Assembly (NCBI RefSeq): GCF_003675325.1
Contig: NZ_CP033073.1
Coordinates: 7,192,001 to 7,256,000 of the forward strand
From: Streptomyces dangxiongensis
Lineage (GTDB): Bacteria > Actinomycetota > Actinomycetes > Streptomycetales > Streptomycetaceae
Length of the DNA: 64,000 nt
Reading direction: 5' to 3'
Under the pieces are notes generated by a model. It did no database searches, had not been told where the DNA came from, and saw only the letters and a program-made list of their open reading frames with translations. Shown here piece after piece: positions 15,973 through 24,662 of the stretch. The position numbers and the translations under genes are program-made. Position 1 is the first letter of the stretch. Each line of letters begins with the position of its first letter.

Positions 15973-16473
15973 TCAGCCCAGGACCTTGGCGGACTCGATC
16001 ACCACGGGCTCGGCGGGAACGTCCTGGTGCCCCTGCCGGCTGCCCGTCTTGACGCCCTTGATGGAGTCGACGACGTCCTGGCCCTCGGTGACCCGGCCGA
16101 ACACCGCGTAACCCCAGCCGTTCGGGGTCTTCGCCGTGTAGTTGAGGAAGGCGTTGTCCGACACGTTGATGAAGAACTGGGCCGTCGCGGAGTGCGGGTC
16201 GCTCGTCCGCGCCATCGCCACCGTGTAGGCGTTGTTCTTCAGACCGTTGTCGGCCTCGTTCTGGATCGCGCCGAGGGTGGGCTTCTGGGACATGTCCGGC
16301 GCGAAACCGCCGCCCTGGACCATGAAGCCGGGGATCACCCGGTGGAAGATCGTGCCGTCGTAGTGGCCGTTGCGCACGTACGTCAGGAAGTTCTCGACGG
16401 TCTTGGGCGCCTCGGCGTCGTTGAGCTCCAGCACGATACGGCCGAAGTTGGTGTTCAGCTCGACGGACGACAT
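15973..16473 (-). CDS. peptidyl-prolyl cis-trans isomerase, cyclophilin type
   Basis: The 166-residue protein is a single-domain cytosolic cyclophilin. Active-site residues are visible in [37 protein letters not shown] and YAVFGRV. The ATG at 16473 has AAGGAG 6 bases upstream; the longer frame upstream is spurious. It catalyses proline isomerisation in protein folding. It is apparently monocistronic, 218 bp beyond the NAD kinase gene on the same strand. Confidence 0.93.
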   Translation of the reverse strand: MSSVELNTNFGRIVLELNDAEAPKTVENFLTYVRNGHYDGTIFHRVIPGFMVQGGGFAPDMSQKPTLGAIQNEADNGLKNNAYTVAMARTSDPHSATAQFFINVSDNAFLNYTAKTPNGWGYAVFGRVTEGQDVVDSIKGVKTGSRQGHQDVPAEPVVIESAKVLG

Positions 16474-16690
16474 CACAATCTCCTTGTTCCCGTGGGGCTC
16501 GCCCACGCGTACGGGTACGGCCGGCCGGCCGTTTCTCCGGTGCGACCGAGGACCGACCACGATGATCGGACGCTCGCGCACACCAGGGAATATATGACCA
16601 CAGAGGGCACACCCGGCGCGGCAGCGCCCCGGGCGTCGAACGGCCATCCGGGTCAGGGCCGGCCGCAGCACCTCGGGCCGGACCGGCAGC

Positions 16691-17764
16691 TCAGGACGGC
16701 CACGGCGCGTCGTCGGGCGCCGGTGGCATGGCCAGGTGGGCCAGGTCGTCCGGAGGTGGTGTGGTCACCGGCCACAGCGGAGCCGCGACCCCGTCGGCCA
16801 GCGCGGCCGGCGCGTCGGTGAGGTTCATGCGCTCGCGCAGCCGGCCGTAGAAGTCCGTCGGACCCAGCCGGACCGCCCTCAGCCGGCGGGGCGCGGCATA
16901 CACACCGATCCAGTCCCCGGGGCTCAGCACGCCGCGTAGCTGGCCGTCGATGCTGACCGCCGCCTGGCCCGACCGTTCGAGCACCCGCAGCGCGATCGGC
17001 TCATCCGGCGCCGCCACGACCGAGCGGTTGAACACCATGTGCGGTGCGACCGGCGTGAAGACGAGGCCCTCCACCCGGGGCGAGACCACCGGGCCGCCCG
17101 CGGCGAAGCTGTACGCGGTGGATCCCGTGGGCGTGGCCACCAGCAGCGCGTCGGCCGAGTAGGCGGCCAGGAGCCGCCCGGCCAGATAGACCCCGACCGA
17201 CACCTGCCGGTCCCGCGCCAGCTTCTCCACCACCACGTCGTTCAGCGCGGTGACGTTCAGGGCCACACCCCAGTCCCCGCCCGCCCGGCAGTCCGTCCGT
17301 ACCCGGGGCGGGGGCAGCAGCGGGCCGCGGCCGTACCGCAGCAGCGCCTCCATCTGCGCCGGCACCTCCAGCCGGCACGACGCCCGCAGGGTGAGGAGCA
17401 TCCGGCTCTCCACGGTGATCTGCCGCTCCCGTACGGCGTCCAGCGCGGCCCGCACCGCCGTGGCCGGGACCTCCGTCAGGAAGCCGACGCGGCCCAGGTC
17501 GACGCCGAGCACCATGGCGTCGTTCTCGGCTGCCAGCCGGGCGCCGCGCAGGAACGTGCCGTCGCCGCCCAGGGTGACGACCAGGTCGGGATCGCCCGCG
17601 GCGTCGACCTCCTCCCGGGCACTGTGCCGCGCGCCCTCCCGCCACACGTCGATGTCGGTACAGCCCACCGCGTGCTCGTCGCACCACTCACGCACGGCCC
17701 GCGCGGCGGCCACCGCTTCGGCGCGTCCGCCGTGCACGACCAGGCCGACCCGGTTCACCGTCAT
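16691..17764 (-). CDS. nadK: NAD(+) kinase
   Basis: The 357-residue enzyme phosphorylates NAD to NADP. The family motif [11 protein letters not shown] is at residues about 69-79, followed by the NE/D-type ribose contact in ALNDVVVEK and the conserved block [14 protein letters not shown]. It is longer than most NadK proteins (about 300 residues) because of a Pro-rich C-terminal tail of about 40 residues. The ATG at 17764 ([13 protein letters not shown]) matches the usual N-terminus; an upstream GTG at 17773 would add three residues. Streptomycetes usually encode more than one NadK, so this may be a paralogue rather than the only copy. Confidence 0.9.
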   Translation of the reverse strand: MTVNRVGLVVHGGRAEAVAAARAVREWCDEHAVGCTDIDVWREGARHSAREEVDAAGDPDLVVTLGGDGTFLRGARLAAENDAMVLGVDLGRVGFLTEVPATAVRAALDAVRERQITVESRMLLTLRASCRLEVPAQMEALLRYGRGPLLPPPRVRTDCRAGGDWGVALNVTALNDVVVEKLARDRQVSVGVYLAGRLLAAYSADALLVATPTGSTAYSFAAGGPVVSPRVEGLVFTPVAPHMVFNRSVVAAPDEPIALRVLERSGQAAVSIDGQLRGVLSPGDWIGVYAAPRRLRAVRLGPTDFYGRLRERMNLTDAPAALADGVAAPLWPVTTPPPDDLAHLAMPPAPDDAPWPS

Positions 17765-18065
17765 ACCCGCCACACCCGCACACCCGCCTCCCAGCCGGCT
17801 CCTCCGCGGCTGCCATCCTCGCCGCGGACCGGGCCCACCCGACGCGCGCCACGCCGCCGGGGGCTCGGCATGCAGCCCGGGACGCGGCTCGGGACCTTGT
17901 TCCCGCCCCGGCTCGGCCGCTGTGACGGACCGGCCCTGATCTCGTCACCGCCGTGTCACAGAACCGGCACCCGGGAACCCGGAGCCCCGGCGCCCGGTCT
18001 GTGCACCTGAGTACCGGCGCAGCGCCGGTCGGCCTGGACGCACACCGCACACTTCGGGGGACCCC

Positions 18066-18764
18066 ATGCAGAACCGACACACCAGCCGCGTCACCCTGAC
18101 GGCCCTGGCCGCCGTCGCCGCCACCCTGTCGCTGACGGCCTGTCAGTCGGCGAGCGCGGCGCCGGCGGCCGGTGCACCGACCGCCGAGGCCGCTGCTTCC
18201 AGCACCACTTCGACCACGGCACCGGCCGCCGTCACCCGCCCCGCCGCCGTCACTCGGCCCGCGTCAGCCACCCCTTCGTCAGCCGCGCCCACGTCAGCCG
18301 TGCCGGTCCCGGCCGCCACCGCGTCGGTCTGTGCGGCGAAGGCGCTGAAGGTGACGGCGTACCAGGCGGCCGACCGCCCCACCGGCACCGGCACCGGGGC
18401 GGCGGTCGTCCGGTTCACCAACGTCTCCGCGAAGGCGTGCGTGCTGCGGGGCCACCCGACGGTGGCCGGGGCGGGCAACGGTTCGCCCCAGCACTCCGTC
18501 CCGCTGACGGTGACCCGTAAGGGCACCGCGTCCACCGTGCGGGTGGCCCCGGGCGGCAAGGCGTGGCTGAAGCTGACCTTCGTGCAGGTACAGGGTGAGG
18601 GGGACGGGTACTGCGTGTCCGGCGCGACGCCCTCCGTCTTCCCGACGCTGGTGGTCGGCCTGCCCGGTGCGGGAGCGCACCAGGTCGCCCTGGACGACGG
18701 GCAGTTCGCCGAGTGCGACAACAAGGTCACCGCGACGGCGGTGTCGTCGGTGAAGCCTTCCTGA
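18066..18764 (+). CDS. DUF4232-type secreted lipoprotein
   Basis: The 232-residue precursor has a signal peptide ending in the lipobox LTAC (Cys near residue 26), then a low-complexity Ala/Thr/Ser/Pro linker to about residue 85. The globular DUF4232 domain follows, with conserved Cys residues (ASVCAAKALKV, KACVLRGHP, GYCVSGA, FAECDNK) that probably form disulfides outside the cell. Proteins of this group are abundant in streptomycetes and lack a known function. It is a single gene ended by a strong hairpin. Confidence 0.85.
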   Translation: MQNRHTSRVTLTALAAVAATLSLTACQSASAAPAAGAPTAEAAASSTTSTTAPAAVTRPAAVTRPASATPSSAAPTSAVPVPAATASVCAAKALKVTAYQAADRPTGTGTGAAVVRFTNVSAKACVLRGHPTVAGAGNGSPQHSVPLTVTRKGTASTVRVAPGGKAWLKLTFVQVQGEGDGYCVSGATPSVFPTLVVGLPGAGAHQVALDDGQFAECDNKVTATAVSSVKPS

Positions 18765-18799
18765 ACCGGCGGACACCTGACCGACCGGTGTCCTGACCC

Positions 18800-18848
18800 C
18801 GGCGGTGCCCCCGCCCGGCTGCCACTCTCCGCCGGGCGGGGGCCGCCG
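18800..18848 (+). terminator. GC-rich hairpin downstream of DUF4232 gene
   Basis: CGGCGG(T)GCCCCCGCCCGG pairs with CCGGGCGGGGGCCGCCG around a 13-nt loop, starting about 35 bp after the lipoprotein stop codon. Confidence 0.7.
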
Positions 18849-18992
18849 TGTGACCTTCTCCATTGCGGTCGTGACACCGCCCCTGCGAATCTCACGTCGA
18901 ACGATTTTCCGAAGAACTGTTATCGGTACCGCACCCCGCGGTCTCCCAGGTGACGGACAGCATCGTTCGGCGTCGACGACAGGGAAGCTCTG

Positions 18993-20756
18993 ATGAGGAC
19001 ACAGCACACGGTGGACACGGCGGCACTGGTCAACGCCGCCCGAGCGGGAGACCCGGCCGCCCAGGACGCCCTGGTCAGCTCCTACCTCCCGCTCGTGTAC
19101 AACATCGTGGGGCGGGCCCTCAACGGTTCGGTCGACGTCGACGACGTGGTCCAGGAGACCATGCTCCGCGCCCTCGACGCCCTCGGTGACCTGCGGACCC
19201 CCGAGAGTTTCCGCTCCTGGCTCGTGGCCATCGCGATGAACCGGGTCCGGGCGCACTGGAAGGACCGGCAGCTCGCCCCCGGCACCGTCGAGGAGGCCGC
19301 CGACGTCGCGGATCCGGGCGCCGACTTCGTGGACCTGACCATCGTCCGGCTCCAACTGTCCGGCCAGCGCCAGGAGACCGCGCGCGCCACCCGCTGGCTG
19401 GAGCCGGACGACCGGGAGGTGCTGTCGCTGTGGTGGCTGGAGTGCGCCGGTGAACTGACCCGGGCCGAGGTCACCGCGGCGCTGGGCGTGCCGCCGCAGC
19501 ACACCGCCGTACGGGTGCAGCGGATGAAAGCGAGACTGGAGGCGGCCCGTGTGGTCGTACGGGCCCTCGACACCCGGCCCGCCTGCGGGGAACTGCGCGG
19601 TGTACTCGACTCCTGGGACGGTCTGCCGTCCGCCCTGTGGCGCAAGCGAATAGCCCGGCACGCCCGCGACTGCGCGCGGTGCAGCGGGCTGTGGAGCGGT
19701 CTGCTGCCCGCGGAGGGGCTGCTGGCCGGACTGGCGCTGGTCGCCGTGTCACCGGCGCTGCTCGCGGCGGCACGGTCCGCGACGACCGGCACGACCACGG
19801 CCGGCATGACCACGACCGGCTCGGCCGCACCAGCCGCACCGGACACGGAAACCGCCCGCTCGGCCGCGGACGCGGGACACGCCGGATACGCGGGGCCCGC
19901 CGAATCGGGAGCGGGTGGCGCGGGCGACGCCAGTGCGGAACGGGCCGGACTCCGGGGCGCTCGCCGGCGTACGACGGCACGCGAGGAGGCGCGGCGACGC
20001 CGGCGGAACCGGCGCCGGGCCGTCGGGGGAGCCGTGGTGGCGGCCTGTGTGGCGGGCGGCGGCCTCTGGTACTTCGGCGCCGGCTCCGGGCCGCACTCCG
20101 GGGACGCCGCCGCCGCGCACACCACCGGCGCTCCCGTCGTCGACATGGCGGCCCCCCGCGCCGCCGAGACCTCATCGTCCCCGTCCCCGTCACCGTCCTC
20201 GTCGGCGTCCCCGTCACCGTCCGCGTCGCACTCGAAGAAGGCGAGCGCCTCCAAGAGCCCGCGTCCGACCGGCGGCAGCAGTACGCCCAAGGCCGAGCGC
20301 ACCGCGCGCGTCAAGCCCAGCGCCACCCGTACGGCGCCGCCGCAGACACAGCCGGCGCCGGCCCCGGCGCCCGCGGGCACGGTGGCACAGGTGGTCGCCC
20401 TGGTGAACAAGGAGCGCGCGGCGGCCGGGTGCGGACCGGTCACCGAGGACGCGCAGCTCGACAAGGCGGCACAGGGACACTCCGACGACATGGCCGCCCG
20501 CGGTTTCTTCGACCACACCAACCCGGACGGCGCCGGCCCCGGCGAGCGCATCACCGCGGCCGGCTACCGCTGGTCCACGTACGGCGAGAACATCGCCCAG
20601 GGCCAGCAGACCCCGCAGGCGGTGATGGACTCCTGGATGCACAGCCCCGGTCACCGCGCCAACATCCTCAACTGCTCGTTCAAGAACCTCGGCGTGGGCG
20701 TCCACAACGGCTCGGGCGGCCCGTGGTGGACGCAGGACTTCGGCGCCCGGCTCTGA
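18993..20756 (+). CDS. ECF sigma factor fused to zinc-binding anti-sigma motif, membrane helix and extracellular CAP (SCP) domain
   Basis: The 587-residue fusion reads as follows. Residues about 8-80 are sigma region 2 (YLPLVYNIVGRAL, DDVVQETMLRAL, FRSWLVAIAMNRV). Residues about 135-190 are sigma region 4 (REVLSLWWLE, VTAALGVPPQHTAVRVQRMK). His223-Cys227-Cys230 form an HxxxCxxC motif typical of zinc-binding anti-sigma domains. A hydrophobic stretch follows near 240-260. An Arg-rich segment leads into a clear transmembrane helix (about 343-361), so the C-terminus should be outside. Next comes a Ser/Pro/Lys linker, then a CAP/SCP domain (about 462-587) with HSDDMAARGFF, YGENIAQGQ and SPGHRANILN. 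One polypeptide appears to hold sensor, membrane anchor, inhibitor and sigma factor. Confidence 0.85.
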   Translation: MRTQHTVDTAALVNAARAGDPAAQDALVSSYLPLVYNIVGRALNGSVDVDDVVQETMLRALDALGDLRTPESFRSWLVAIAMNRVRAHWKDRQLAPGTVEEAADVADPGADFVDLTIVRLQLSGQRQETARATRWLEPDDREVLSLWWLECAGELTRAEVTAALGVPPQHTAVRVQRMKARLEAARVVVRALDTRPACGELRGVLDSWDGLPSALWRKRIARHARDCARCSGLWSGLLPAEGLLAGLALVAVSPALLAAARSATTGTTTAGMTTTGSAAPAAPDTETARSAADAGHAGYAGPAESGAGGAGDASAERAGLRGARRRTTAREEARRRRRNRRRAVGGAVVAACVAGGGLWYFGAGSGPHSGDAAAAHTTGAPVVDMAAPRAAETSSSPSPSPSSSASPSPSASHSKKASASKSPRPTGGSSTPKAERTARVKPSATRTAPPQTQPAPAPAPAGTVAQVVALVNKERAAAGCGPVTEDAQLDKAAQGHSDDMAARGFFDHTNPDGAGPGERITAAGYRWSTYGENIAQGQQTPQAVMDSWMHSPGHRANILNCSFKNLGVGVHNGSGGPWWTQDFGARL

Positions 20757-20813
20757 GGCCGGCACCCGGCACCCGGCCCCGGCACCCGTCACCCGGCCGT
20801 CACCCGGCATCCG

Positions 20814-21629
20814 TCACCGGGCGGTCGCGAAGTCCTGCGTCCAGTAACTGCCGGGCTGCGCGAGACCGACGCCGATCTCCTGGAACGAGCAGTTGAGGAT
20901 GTTGGCCCGGTGCCCCGGGCTGGCCATCCAGCCCGCCATGACCTGCTCCGCCGTGCTGTAGCCGTAGGCGACGTTCTCGCCGTAGCTGCTCCAGTCGTAA
21001 CCGGCACTCGTGATGCGGTCGCCCGGGGAGGTCCCGTCGGAGCCGGTGTGCGACATGTTCTGGTGGGCCGCCATGTCCGCGCTGTGCGCCTGCGCGGCCT
21101 TGGTCAGCGTCGAGTTGAGGGTCAGGGCCTGGCAACCGGCCTTGCCGCGCTCGGCGTTGACCAGTCGCACGATCTCGGCGGTGGCCCCGGACGCGGTGGC
21201 GGTGGGCTTCGGGGCGCTCGGCGCGGCAGGGACCGCGGACGCGGGAGCGGCGGGGGTGGTGGTGGGCCCCGGGGTCCCAGGGGCAGCGGTCCTCTCGGGC
21301 TGGGGAGAGGTGGCCTTCTTCGTGGTGCTCGGGTGGGCCGTCGGACGGGCCGTGGTCATTTCGGTGGTGCTCGCAGGGATGGTGGCCCGGGGCGCGGGTG
21401 CCGGGGTGGTCTGGGGCACTCCGGCGTCGAGGCCGTTGCGGTGGTGATGCCTGTGCGCGTACTGCCACTGCCCGACGGGTGCGTTCGTCGCGGCGGCCTG
21501 CGCCTGCCCGTCCGGGCCGTACGGCCACTCGGAACAGGCCAGGGCGACGGAAGGTACGCCCACGGCGCCGATGGCGGCGGCGGTGATGGCTATCCGCCGG
21601 TAGTGCTTCGTCTTGCGGTGCTGGCCCAT
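20814..21629 (-). CDS. secreted CAP (SCP/PR1-like) domain protein
   Basis: The 271-residue precursor has a twin-basic N-terminus and a hydrophobic signal segment (IAITAAAIGAVGVPSVALA). A long Thr/Pro/Ala linker runs from about residue 70 to 150, and a C-terminal CAP domain holds HSADMAAHQNMSH, YGENVAYGY and SPGHRANILNCSF. It is convergent with the sigma-CAP fusion, and the two CAP domains share long identical words (SPGHRANILNCSF; WTQDF), so one probably arose from the other. CAP proteins are extracellular; ligand-binding and peptidase-like roles have been proposed. It could share a ligand with, or be cleaved or sensed by, the fused sigma protein; this is inference. Confidence 0.88.
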   Translation of the reverse strand: MGQHRKTKHYRRIAITAAAIGAVGVPSVALACSEWPYGPDGQAQAAATNAPVGQWQYAHRHHHRNGLDAGVPQTTPAPAPRATIPASTTEMTTARPTAHPSTTKKATSPQPERTAAPGTPGPTTTPAAPASAVPAAPSAPKPTATASGATAEIVRLVNAERGKAGCQALTLNSTLTKAAQAHSADMAAHQNMSHTGSDGTSPGDRITSAGYDWSSYGENVAYGYSTAEQVMAGWMASPGHRANILNCSFQEIGVGLAQPGSYWTQDFATAR

Positions 21630-22095
21630 ACGTCAACCTCACTCGGTGATCGCCGAGCGCTCATTCTCAGGACGCCTTCACAGACAGTGCAAAGAGGCCC
21701 TTTCACTACCTCGCCTAGTAGGTTCGGGCGACCCTTGTCAGACGGGCCGGAAGGTGCTGACTTCGCGACAGCGATGTTTGCGCGTTCGTGTCTGCCCGTC
21801 AGAGACACGTAGGTGGCGGCGAACGCGGCGAAGTGCCGAGCGGCCGGTGCGTCTCCGCGCGAACCGCGGACGCGTCCACGGCAAGACGGTCAAATCCCTT
21901 ATGTCGTGGGCGTGGCTTCTACTATGCGGAGCGCTTAGTGGCCGACTCGCGTGTGATGGATGTCTCCTTCGTGCCCGCCCGGTGGGGTGCCGGCCCGCCT
22001 GCAGCGGAACGGGAAGGCCGCCAGGTGAGGGACGCGTGGCCCATGGGTACCCGGGGGCCTGTGACACGTATGCGACGCCTGTGGGAGGAGACCCG
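21630..22095. promoter_or_regulatory. intergenic region with divergent promoters, no gene seen
   Basis: This 466-bp region separates the minus-strand CAP gene and the plus-strand small acidic gene. It is less GC-rich near 21650-21720 and 21890-21960 (for example CTACTATGCGGAG), as expected for promoters. An inverted repeat GTGTCT-N9-AGACAC lies at 21788-21808. Frames across it show no coding bias. Confidence 0.45.
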
Positions 22096-22230
22096 ATGAG
22101 CGAGAACACCCCGTCCCAGGCCGAGGGCGAGCGGGAGGAGGACGACCTCGACACGGAGCAGCCGCCGCGCACCACCCCGTCCCAGGCCGAGGGGGAGGAC
22201 CCGGGCGACGAGGACGCGGACGACGCGTGA
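22096..22230 (+). CDS. small acidic protein with internal TPSQAEGE repeat
   Basis: This 44-residue Glu/Asp-rich disordered protein contains TPSQAEGE twice, separated by an acidic spacer; the underlying DNA repeat is nearly identical (CCCCGTCCCAGGCCGAGGG). The start has GGAGGAGA upstream. The gene sits 10 bp before the DUF2795 gene. A comparable small acidic gene precedes the hemerythrin-like gene at 5440. The function is unknown. Confidence 0.65.
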   Translation: MSENTPSQAEGEREEDDLDTEQPPRTTPSQAEGEDPGDEDADDA

Positions 22231-22240
22231 GGGAGGCGTC

Positions 22241-22558
22241 ATGGGCACGGCGCACAGCGGCGTCCCCGACGTACTGGACGCCCTGAAGGACGTGTCCTTC
22301 CCGGCGGACAAGGACCGGTTGCTCTCGGCCGCGCGGGAGGCGGGCGCCTCGGACGAGGTCGTCGAGGCCCTGCGTGGCATTCCCGCCGAGGAGTACGGCG
22401 GCCGGGAGCACGTGGCGCGGGCGGTCCGGGCGGACCCGGACCTCGGTCACGACGCGACGCGGCGGGCGGAACGGGCGCGGCACGGCGGCAGACCCGGGGT
22501 CGCGCAGCACCTGCGGGACGCTCCGAAGACCCCGATCCACGAGGAGTTCGACCGCTGA
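22241..22558 (+). CDS. DUF2795 protein
   Basis: The 105-residue protein carries the DUF2795 pattern: VPDVLDALKDVSFPADKDRLL, then GASDEVVEALRGIPAEEYGG. The C-terminal third is charged and likely flexible (RRAERARHGGRPG). A GGGAGG precedes the ATG. DUF2795 proteins are small, cytosolic and of unknown role. It is in a short operon with the acidic gene upstream; the next sequence downstream is a decayed gene. Confidence 0.82.
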   Translation: MGTAHSGVPDVLDALKDVSFPADKDRLLSAAREAGASDEVVEALRGIPAEEYGGREHVARAVRADPDLGHDATRRAERARHGGRPGVAQHLRDAPKTPIHEEFDR

Positions 22559-22597
22559 AGCCCGCACGCGGCGGGCACGGGCAGGACGCTGCCCGGC

Positions 22598-22985
22598 TTC
22601 GCCGGCCGCGTCACGGTCACCCGCTTCCTGTCTCCCGCGCGGCAGTCCGGCGCCGGGCGGGCCCCCACTACCACGCGTGGTCGTTCGCCCGTCAGCCGCC
22701 GGACCACGTCCTGGACGTCGCCACGTTCGGCAAGTGGACGCCCGAGCCGGCCCGACGCGTCGGCCGGACGCCCGTATGCTCCTGGCCGGCGACAGTCCCG
22801 GCTGCCGCGTGCTGTCCACCGCCCTCGCCGCCCTCGCCGTCGCCGCCGAGGTGCTGGTCGTGGCGGACGCCCGCACCGGCGTGGACGACGACCTCCCTGT
22901 CAGGACGCTGCGCACCATGGAGCTGTACCGGCCGCTGATCCGGGTCACCAGCCTCGCCGGCCTGCGCGCGGAGGCCGGTCCGTGA
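22598..22985 (+). pseudogene. decayed isochorismatase-family hydrolase (5'-truncated, two frameshifts)
   Basis: Three consecutive pieces in three different frames give the order expected of a streptomycete isochorismatase-like hydrolase: FAGRVTVTRFLSPAR (from 22598), then YHAWSFARQPPDHVLDVATFGKW (22669 onward), then MLLAGDSPGCRVLSTALAAL to the stop at 22985. Each step is a shift of one base in the same direction, so two single-base losses explain it. The first about 60 residues of a normal protein, including the catalytic Asp segment, have no room because the DUF2795 gene ends 40 bp upstream. The conserved active-site Cys region survives as DSPGCRVLST. It is non-functional. Confidence 0.65.
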
Positions 22986-23302
22986 GCGTCGTCGTCCCGT
23001 TCGAGCTCCAGTGGGTCGGGGGATCCTCGCCCCGGAGATCCGGTCTGTGCGGAGCGGATCCGGGAGCTGGTCGGGAACGGGACCGTGGTGGCGTACGAAG
23101 CGTCTTCCCGCCGCCCGCGCCCGACCCCCGCGAGCAGGCCGCCCGCCCGGGGGCGACCACGTCCACCCGGCCCGGCCCGCCTGGCCCGGCCCCCCGTCGC
23201 TCCCCACGCATGCCGCGCACCCCACCGGGTACGCGAGGCGGAGCACGCTCGGGCACCGGCCTGCCCGGCTGGCCCGTACCACCGCCGACCTGGGGATTCG
23301 CC

Positions 23303-23707
23303 ATGGAGACACCCGCACACGACGACCTGCCGACGCCGACGCCGGCCCAGCGGGCACTGGACGCGCTCGCCGTGAACGCCGAGGACCAGACCGCCCTGGA
23401 CACCCTCGCCCAGAGTGAGGTGCTGGTCCCGGTACCGGACGACGCGGTCAACGGGGAGGGCGCCGACGCCTCGACGGTGGCGCTGCCCGTCCTCGAGCAG
23501 CCCGGGGGCGACCCGATCGTCCCGGTGTTCACCTCGGAGGGCGAGATGGCCGAGCTGCTGCCGTTCGTGTCGCGCTACCGCCTGATCCCGCTCGGCGCAC
23601 TCGCCTCGCAGTGGCCCGAGGAGGACCTCTCCCTCGCGATCGACGGCAGCTCCGCCCACGGGCTGACCCTCACCTCGCAGGGCGTCCGCACCCTGCTCGT
23701 CCGCTGA
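23303..23707 (+). CDS. SseB-family protein
   Basis: The 134-residue protein has the SseB domain pattern: an acidic N-terminus, LDALAVNAEDQTALDTLAQSE, then VLVPVPDD, PVFTSEGEMAELLP and the C-terminal LAIDGSSAHGLTLTSQGVRTL. The ATG at 23303 begins METPAHDDLP. Members are soluble, of unknown biochemical role, and often near secretion or cell-surface genes. The 317 bp between the pseudogene and this start shows no supported gene; a short run AERIRELVGNGTVVAYEA near 23055-23110 may be another remnant. Confidence 0.78.
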   Translation: METPAHDDLPTPTPAQRALDALAVNAEDQTALDTLAQSEVLVPVPDDAVNGEGADASTVALPVLEQPGGDPIVPVFTSEGEMAELLPFVSRYRLIPLGALASQWPEEDLSLAIDGSSAHGLTLTSQGVRTLLVR

Positions 23708-23708
23708 G

Positions 23709-23741
23709 CCCGCGCCCGGGTTCCCCGGGAGGGGGCGCGGG
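23709..23741. terminator. hairpin between convergent SseB and MarR genes
   Basis: CCCGCGCCC pairs with GGGCGCGGG, with an inner CCCGGG...CCCGGG element. It starts 2 bp after the SseB stop and lies between convergent genes, so it is probably bidirectional. Confidence 0.65.
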
Positions 23742-23827
23742 TACGCCCCGTCACCGGACGAGGTGCCGTGGAGCGGCCGCCGGCGTCGTACCGCCCGCAG
23801 CGGTGCGAAGATCCCGGCGGGCGGGGC

Positions 23828-24238
23828 TCAGCCGGCGCTCGGAACCTCCTGCTCGGCCAGCATGCGCCGCAGCGCGGCCCGCTGGAGCGGTAGCACCTCG
23901 GCGTGCAGCGCGCGGCCCCTGGGGGTGAGCGCGACCCACACCCCACGCCGGTCCTCCGCGCACACCGAGCGTTCCACCAGACCGTCCTTCTCCAGCCGCC
24001 CGATCAGCCGGGACAGCGCGCTCTGGCTGAGATGGACCCGGCCCACCAGGTTCTGCACCCGGCACTGGTCGCCCGCTCCGGTCGACTCGGCGGCGAGGAT
24101 GTCCAGCACCTCGAAGTCGCTGGCGCCCAGACCGTGGGGATGCAGGGAGCGGTCGATCTCGCACATCGTGCGCGCGTGCACCGTGAGGATGTCCCGCCAG
24201 CGTTCCTCGAGCCGGGTCTCGGCCGTCTTGACTGCCAT
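23828..24238 (-). CDS. MarR-family transcriptional regulator
   Basis: The 136-residue protein is a winged-helix regulator of the MarR type. The recognition-helix region is VHLSQSALSRLIGRLEKDGLVE, the wing DRRGVWVALTPRGR, and flanking dimerisation helices are present at both ends. It lies 73 bp downstream of a VOC-family gene on the same strand. A palindrome just before its start (TGTTGAGTATGCAACTA) is the likely operator, so it is probably autoregulated and responds to a small aromatic or oxidant ligand. The target beyond itself is unclear. Confidence 0.88.
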   Translation of the reverse strand: MAVKTAETRLEERWRDILTVHARTMCEIDRSLHPHGLGASDFEVLDILAAESTGAGDQCRVQNLVGRVHLSQSALSRLIGRLEKDGLVERSVCAEDRRGVWVALTPRGRALHAEVLPLQRAALRRMLAEQEVPSAG

Positions 24239-24267
24239 ACCGGCACCGTAGCACCGATCCGGCCAAT

Positions 24268-24284
24268 TGTTGAGTATGCAACTA
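24268..24284. promoter_or_regulatory. MarR-type operator palindrome
   Basis: TGTTGAGTATGCAACTA contains GTTG-6-CAAC arms. It lies 30 bp upstream of the MarR start in a locally AT-rich patch, the usual size and place of a MarR autoregulatory site. Confidence 0.55.
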
Positions 24285-24311
24285 ACGGTCCGGAGCGGGC
24301 GGTCGTGGGCC

Positions 24312-24662
24312 TCAGGCGGCCGGGTCCTGGAGGAGTCCCACCAGGTTGCCGTCGCTGTCCCGCACGGAGGCGATCAGCCGGCCGCCGCCGACGTCCTGCG
24401 CGTCCTGGAGCAGTTCCGCGCCGGCGTCCACCAGAGCAGCGAGGCGCTTGTCGAGGTCGGTGACGTGCCAGTACGGCACCGGCCCGGTCATCCCCTTCGC
24501 GTGCCCGTTCGGGTCCAGGCCGACGTCCTGCCCGGCGGCCTTGTAACCGACGTAGTAGGGCTCGTCGGCGTACGGCTCGACGCCCAGCAGCGCGGAGAAC
24601 AGGGCCTTGGCCCGGTCCAGGTCCCGCACGGGGTAGATGATCGTCTGGAGACCCGCGGTCAT
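24312..24662 (-). CDS. VOC (glyoxalase/bleomycin-resistance fold) family protein
   Basis: The 116-residue protein has the two beta-alpha-beta-beta-beta modules of the vicinal-oxygen-chelate fold: IIYPVRDLDRAKALFSALLG at the start and WHVTDLDKRLAALVDAGAEL in the second half, ending VRDSDGNLVGLLQDP. The ATG has GAAGGAG upstream. Its substrate is not evident; members include dioxygenases, lyases and drug-binding proteins. It precedes the MarR gene, with the MarR operator between them. Confidence 0.82.
   Translation of the reverse strand: MTAGLQTIIYPVRDLDRAKALFSALLGVEPYADEPYYVGYKAAGQDVGLDPNGHAKGMTGPVPYWHVTDLDKRLAALVDAGAELLQDAQDVGGGRLIASVRDSDGNLVGLLQDPAA

Noticed and set aside
22986..23302. Possible second gene remnant AERIRELVGNGTVVAYEA before SseB
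   Set aside because: The stretch is short, has no start or ribosome site, and matches no family I can name.
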